A DNA stretch of 64,000 bases, from positions 455,501 through 519,500 of the forward strand of contig NZ_CP011924.1 of the NCBI RefSeq assembly GCF_000238315.3. Direction: 5' to 3'. This DNA comes from Pseudoalteromonas piscicida (GTDB taxonomy: Bacteria; Pseudomonadota; Gammaproteobacteria; Enterobacterales; Alteromonadaceae). Under the pieces are notes generated by a model. That model was not told the origin of the DNA. It saw nothing but the letters and a program-made list of their open reading frames with translations, and made no database searches. Position numbers and translations under genes: made by a program. This document shows, piece by piece, positions 62,025 through 64,000 of this stretch (positions within the stretch are counted from its first letter, which is position 1; the number at the start of each line of letters is the position of its first letter).

Positions 62025-64000
62025 ATGAGCTTTGAAGTCGATGAAGATATCTTGCAGGACTTTCTTGTTGAAGCAGGCGAAATATTAGAACTGTTATCTG
62101 AACAGCTTGTTGAACTAGAAAATAATCCTGAAGATAAAGAACTTCTCAATGCGATTTTCCGTGGCTTCCATACCGTAAAAGGTGGGGCTGGCTTCCTAGG
62201 TATGACCGAACTGGTCGATGCCTGTCACGGTGCGGAAAACGTGTTTGATGTACTACGACAAGGGCAACGAAAAGTAACTTCCGAACTGATGGATGTTATT
62301 TTGCAATCTTTGGATACGATCAACGAAATGTTCGCTTGTATTCAAAACCGTGAGGAACCAGAAGCGGCCGACCCTGTGTTGCTTGAAACACTCCACAAAC
62401 TTAGCCAGCCTGCATCTGAAGACGAAGTCAGTGAAGTGATTGACGAACCTACTTCTGAGCCAGAACCTGTGGTGCCAGATTTAAGTGCTGATGATATTTT
62501 ATTCGACGCCGATGTTGGTTCAGGCGATGATAGCGGCTCCAGCATCGATGAGATAACAGAAGAAGAATTTGAAAATCTTTTAGATGAATTACACGGTTCG
62601 GGTAATGCGCCTGCTGTTGCTCCGGCAACTAAACCTGAAGCTGTATCAACCACAGATGATGGTGATATCACTGATGACGAATTCGATAACCTCTTAGATG
62701 AACTTCATGGTGTTGGTAAATTCGGTGGAGCACCAAATGCAGAAGATGCTGTTGCCCCAGAAGCGAGTGAACCTAAGGCTAAATCAACCTCACCAGCAGC
62801 CCCAAGTGGGTCTACTGGCGACGAAGAAATTACCGACGATGAGTTTGAAGCTTTGTTGGACGAGCTTCATGGTAAAGGCAGTGCACCTAAAGCGGTCGAT
62901 GAATCGCCAGTAGAGGTTTCAGAGACTAAACCTGCGCAACCAGAGCCTGTTAAAGCCGCGCCAGCGCCGAAACCTGCGCCAAAGCCTGCGCCCAAAGTTG
63001 AAGCTAAGCCTGCGACTCCAGCACCAGCACCGCAAAAAGAGCCCGAGGCTGCAAAAGCTTCCACACCAGCCGCTGCGAAGAAACCTGCGGCACAAGCTGA
63101 GACCACGGTCCGAGTTGATACTAAACGTCTTGATGAAATCATGAATATGGTTGGCGAATTAGTATTGGTTCGTAACCGTTTGGTTAGCTTAGCGAATAAC
63201 ACCAACAGCGAAAGCATGGGTAAAGCTATTTCGAACCTTGATGTAGTCACTGCTGATTTGCAGGGCGCCGTGATGAAAACGCGGATGCAGCCAATCAAAA
63301 AGGTATTTGGTCGCTTTCCTCGAGTAGTGAGAGACCTTGCTCGCAGCTTGAAAAAAGAAATCAACCTAGTTTTACAGGGCGAAGAGACGGATTTAGATAA
63401 AAATTTGGTTGAAGCGCTTGCAGATCCACTGGTCCACTTAGTGAGAAACTCAGTAGATCACGGTATTGAAATGCCTGACGTACGTGAAGCGTCTGGCAAA
63501 CCAAGAATGGGTACAGTCACATTGTCAGCATCTCAAGAGGGAGATCACATTCTTCTCACGATTCGAGATGATGGTGCCGGTATGGACCCTGAAAAGCTCA
63601 AAAAGATTGCTATAAATAAAGGCGTGATTGACTCCGATCAAGCAAGCCGACTGTCCGATACTGAAGCCTATAATTTGATCTTCGCACCAGGGTTCTCAAC
63701 AAAAGAGCAAATTTCAGACATTTCTGGTCGTGGTGTTGGGATGGACGTTGTTAAAACGAAGATCACTCAATTGAATGGCTCGGTAAATATCCAATCAGAA
63801 TTGGGTGTTGGTACCGTATTAGAGATTAAGGTACCGCTTACACTGGCTATTTTGCCTACCTTGATGGTGGTCGTTGGAGAGCAAACGTTTGCGTTACCAC
63901 TTGCCGGCGTGAACGAGATCTTCCATTTAGATTTGACAAAAACGAATGTGGTTGATGGTCAGTTGACTATCATAGTGAGAGAAAAAGCAATTCCGTTATT
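62025..64000 (+). CDS. cheA: CheA, chemotaxis histidine kinase (3' end cut by window end)
   Basis: The ATG at 62025 follows a GGAGAG site, and the frame stays open to the window edge (658 codons visible). The N-terminal HPt domain has phospho-acceptor His49 in FRGFHTVKGGAGFLG. Then comes a long acidic and Ala/Pro-rich linker with three copies of an ITDDEF..LLDELHG motif (residues ~175-285) in place of an obvious P2 domain. Next are the dimerisation domain from ~365 (VRVDTKRLDEIMNMVGELVLVRNRL, in parts), the ATPase with LVHLVRNSVDHGIE and IRDDGAGMDPEKL, FSTKEQISDISGRGVGMDVVK in parts, and the start of the CheW-like domain. The linker resembles the pole-localising region of Vibrio-type CheA. 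Confidence 0.96.
   Translation, partial: MSFEVDEDILQDFLVEAGEILELLSEQLVELENNPEDKELLNAIFRGFHTVKGGAGFLGMTELVDACHGAENVFDVLRQGQRKVTSELMDVILQSLDTINEMFACIQNREEPEAADPVLLETLHKLSQPASEDEVSEVIDEPTSEPEPVVPDLSADDILFDADVGSGDDSGSSIDEITEEEFENLLDELHGSGNAPAVAPATKPEAVSTTDDGDITDDEFDNLLDELHGVGKFGGAPNAEDAVAPEASEPKAKSTSPAAPSGSTGDEEITDDEFEALLDELHGKGSAPKAVDESPVEVSETKPAQPEPVKAAPAPKPAPKPAPKVEAKPATPAPAPQKEPEAAKASTPAAAKKPAAQAETTVRVDTKRLDEIMNMVGELVLVRNRLVSLANNTNSESMGKAISNLDVVTADLQGAVMKTRMQPIKKVFGRFPRVVRDLARSLKKEINLVLQGEETDLDKNLVEALADPLVHLVRNSVDHGIEMPDVREASGKPRMGTVTLSASQEGDHILLTIRDDGAGMDPEKLKKIAINKGVIDSDQASRLSDTEAYNLIFAPGFSTKEQISDISGRGVGMDVVKTKITQLNGSVNIQSELGVGTVLEIKVPLTLAILPTLMVVVGEQTFALPLAGVNEIFHLDLTKTNVVDGQLTIIVREKAIPL
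62547..62880 (+). repeat. Three diverged coding repeats in the CheA linker
   Basis: Within cheA the motif (D)EIT-x-E/D-EF-x-x-LLDELHG-x-G occurs at 62547-62603, 62664-62721 and 62820-62880 (residues about 175, 214 and 266 onward), spaced by acidic and Ala/Pro-rich sequence. The protein sequence is far better conserved between copies than the DNA, so the repeats are old and under selection. Confidence 0.8.

Overview
This window looks like a chromosomal polar-flagellum locus of a marine gammaproteobacterium of the Alteromonadales, most like Pseudoalteromonas. The evidence is the gene set and order: fliD-fliS-fliT, flrA, flrBC, fliEFGHIJ, fliKLMNOPQR-flhB, flhA-flhF-flhG-fliA-cheY-cheZ-cheA. FlhF/FlhG and the FlrA/FlrB/FlrC regulators are typical of polar flagella. 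The genus is inferred, because no rRNA or housekeeping marker lies in the window.

Layout. (1) Bases 1-6342 (+): the end of fliD, fliS and a fliT-like gene run straight into a Maf-type flagellin glycosyltransferase, a DUF4910 protein and a FAD oxidoreductase. (2) Bases 6356-26609 (-): about twenty tightly packed genes of carbohydrate and small-molecule chemistry. They include nucleotidyltransferases, a PfkB kinase, a SIS isomerase, a split transketolase, SDR and Gfo/Idh enzymes, a DegT aminotransferase, a formyltransferase, several methyltransferases, a dioxygenase-like protein, a cupin and a FemAB-like acyltransferase. The block looks more GC-rich than the flagellar genes. Two of its genes are interrupted by apparent 1-base frameshifts. 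(3) Bases 26871-32404 (+): an FkbM methyltransferase, PseI, an acyl carrier protein, a PseG-GNAT fusion and an acyl-activating ligase, behind a near-consensus sigma-28 promoter. (4) Bases 32433-35756 (-): PseB, PseC and a Gfo/Idh oxidoreductase. (5) Bases 35980-64000 (+): a divergent flagellin, the regulators, the basal body and export apparatus and the chemotaxis genes, interrupted only by tag on the minus strand. CheA runs off the right edge.

How the genes fit together. FlrA (with sigma-54) is expected to turn on flrBC and flhA, and FlrC to turn on fliE onward. Clear GG-N10-GC sigma-54 promoters precede flrB, fliE and flhA. FliA (sigma-28), encoded here, should then drive late genes, including the pseudaminic acid operon at 26.8 kb. 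PseB, PseC, PseG/GNAT, PseI and an SpsF-type cytidylyltransferase would make a CMP-nonulosonic acid. The ACP and acyl ligase suggest an unusual N-acyl group. Maf, encoded beside the flagellin chaperone genes, would attach it to flagellin in the cytoplasm. No Wzx flippase, Wzy polymerase or recognisable glycosyltransferase lies in the 20-kb minus-strand block, so its product may be a second elaborate sugar or sugar decoration for flagellin. That last step is inference.
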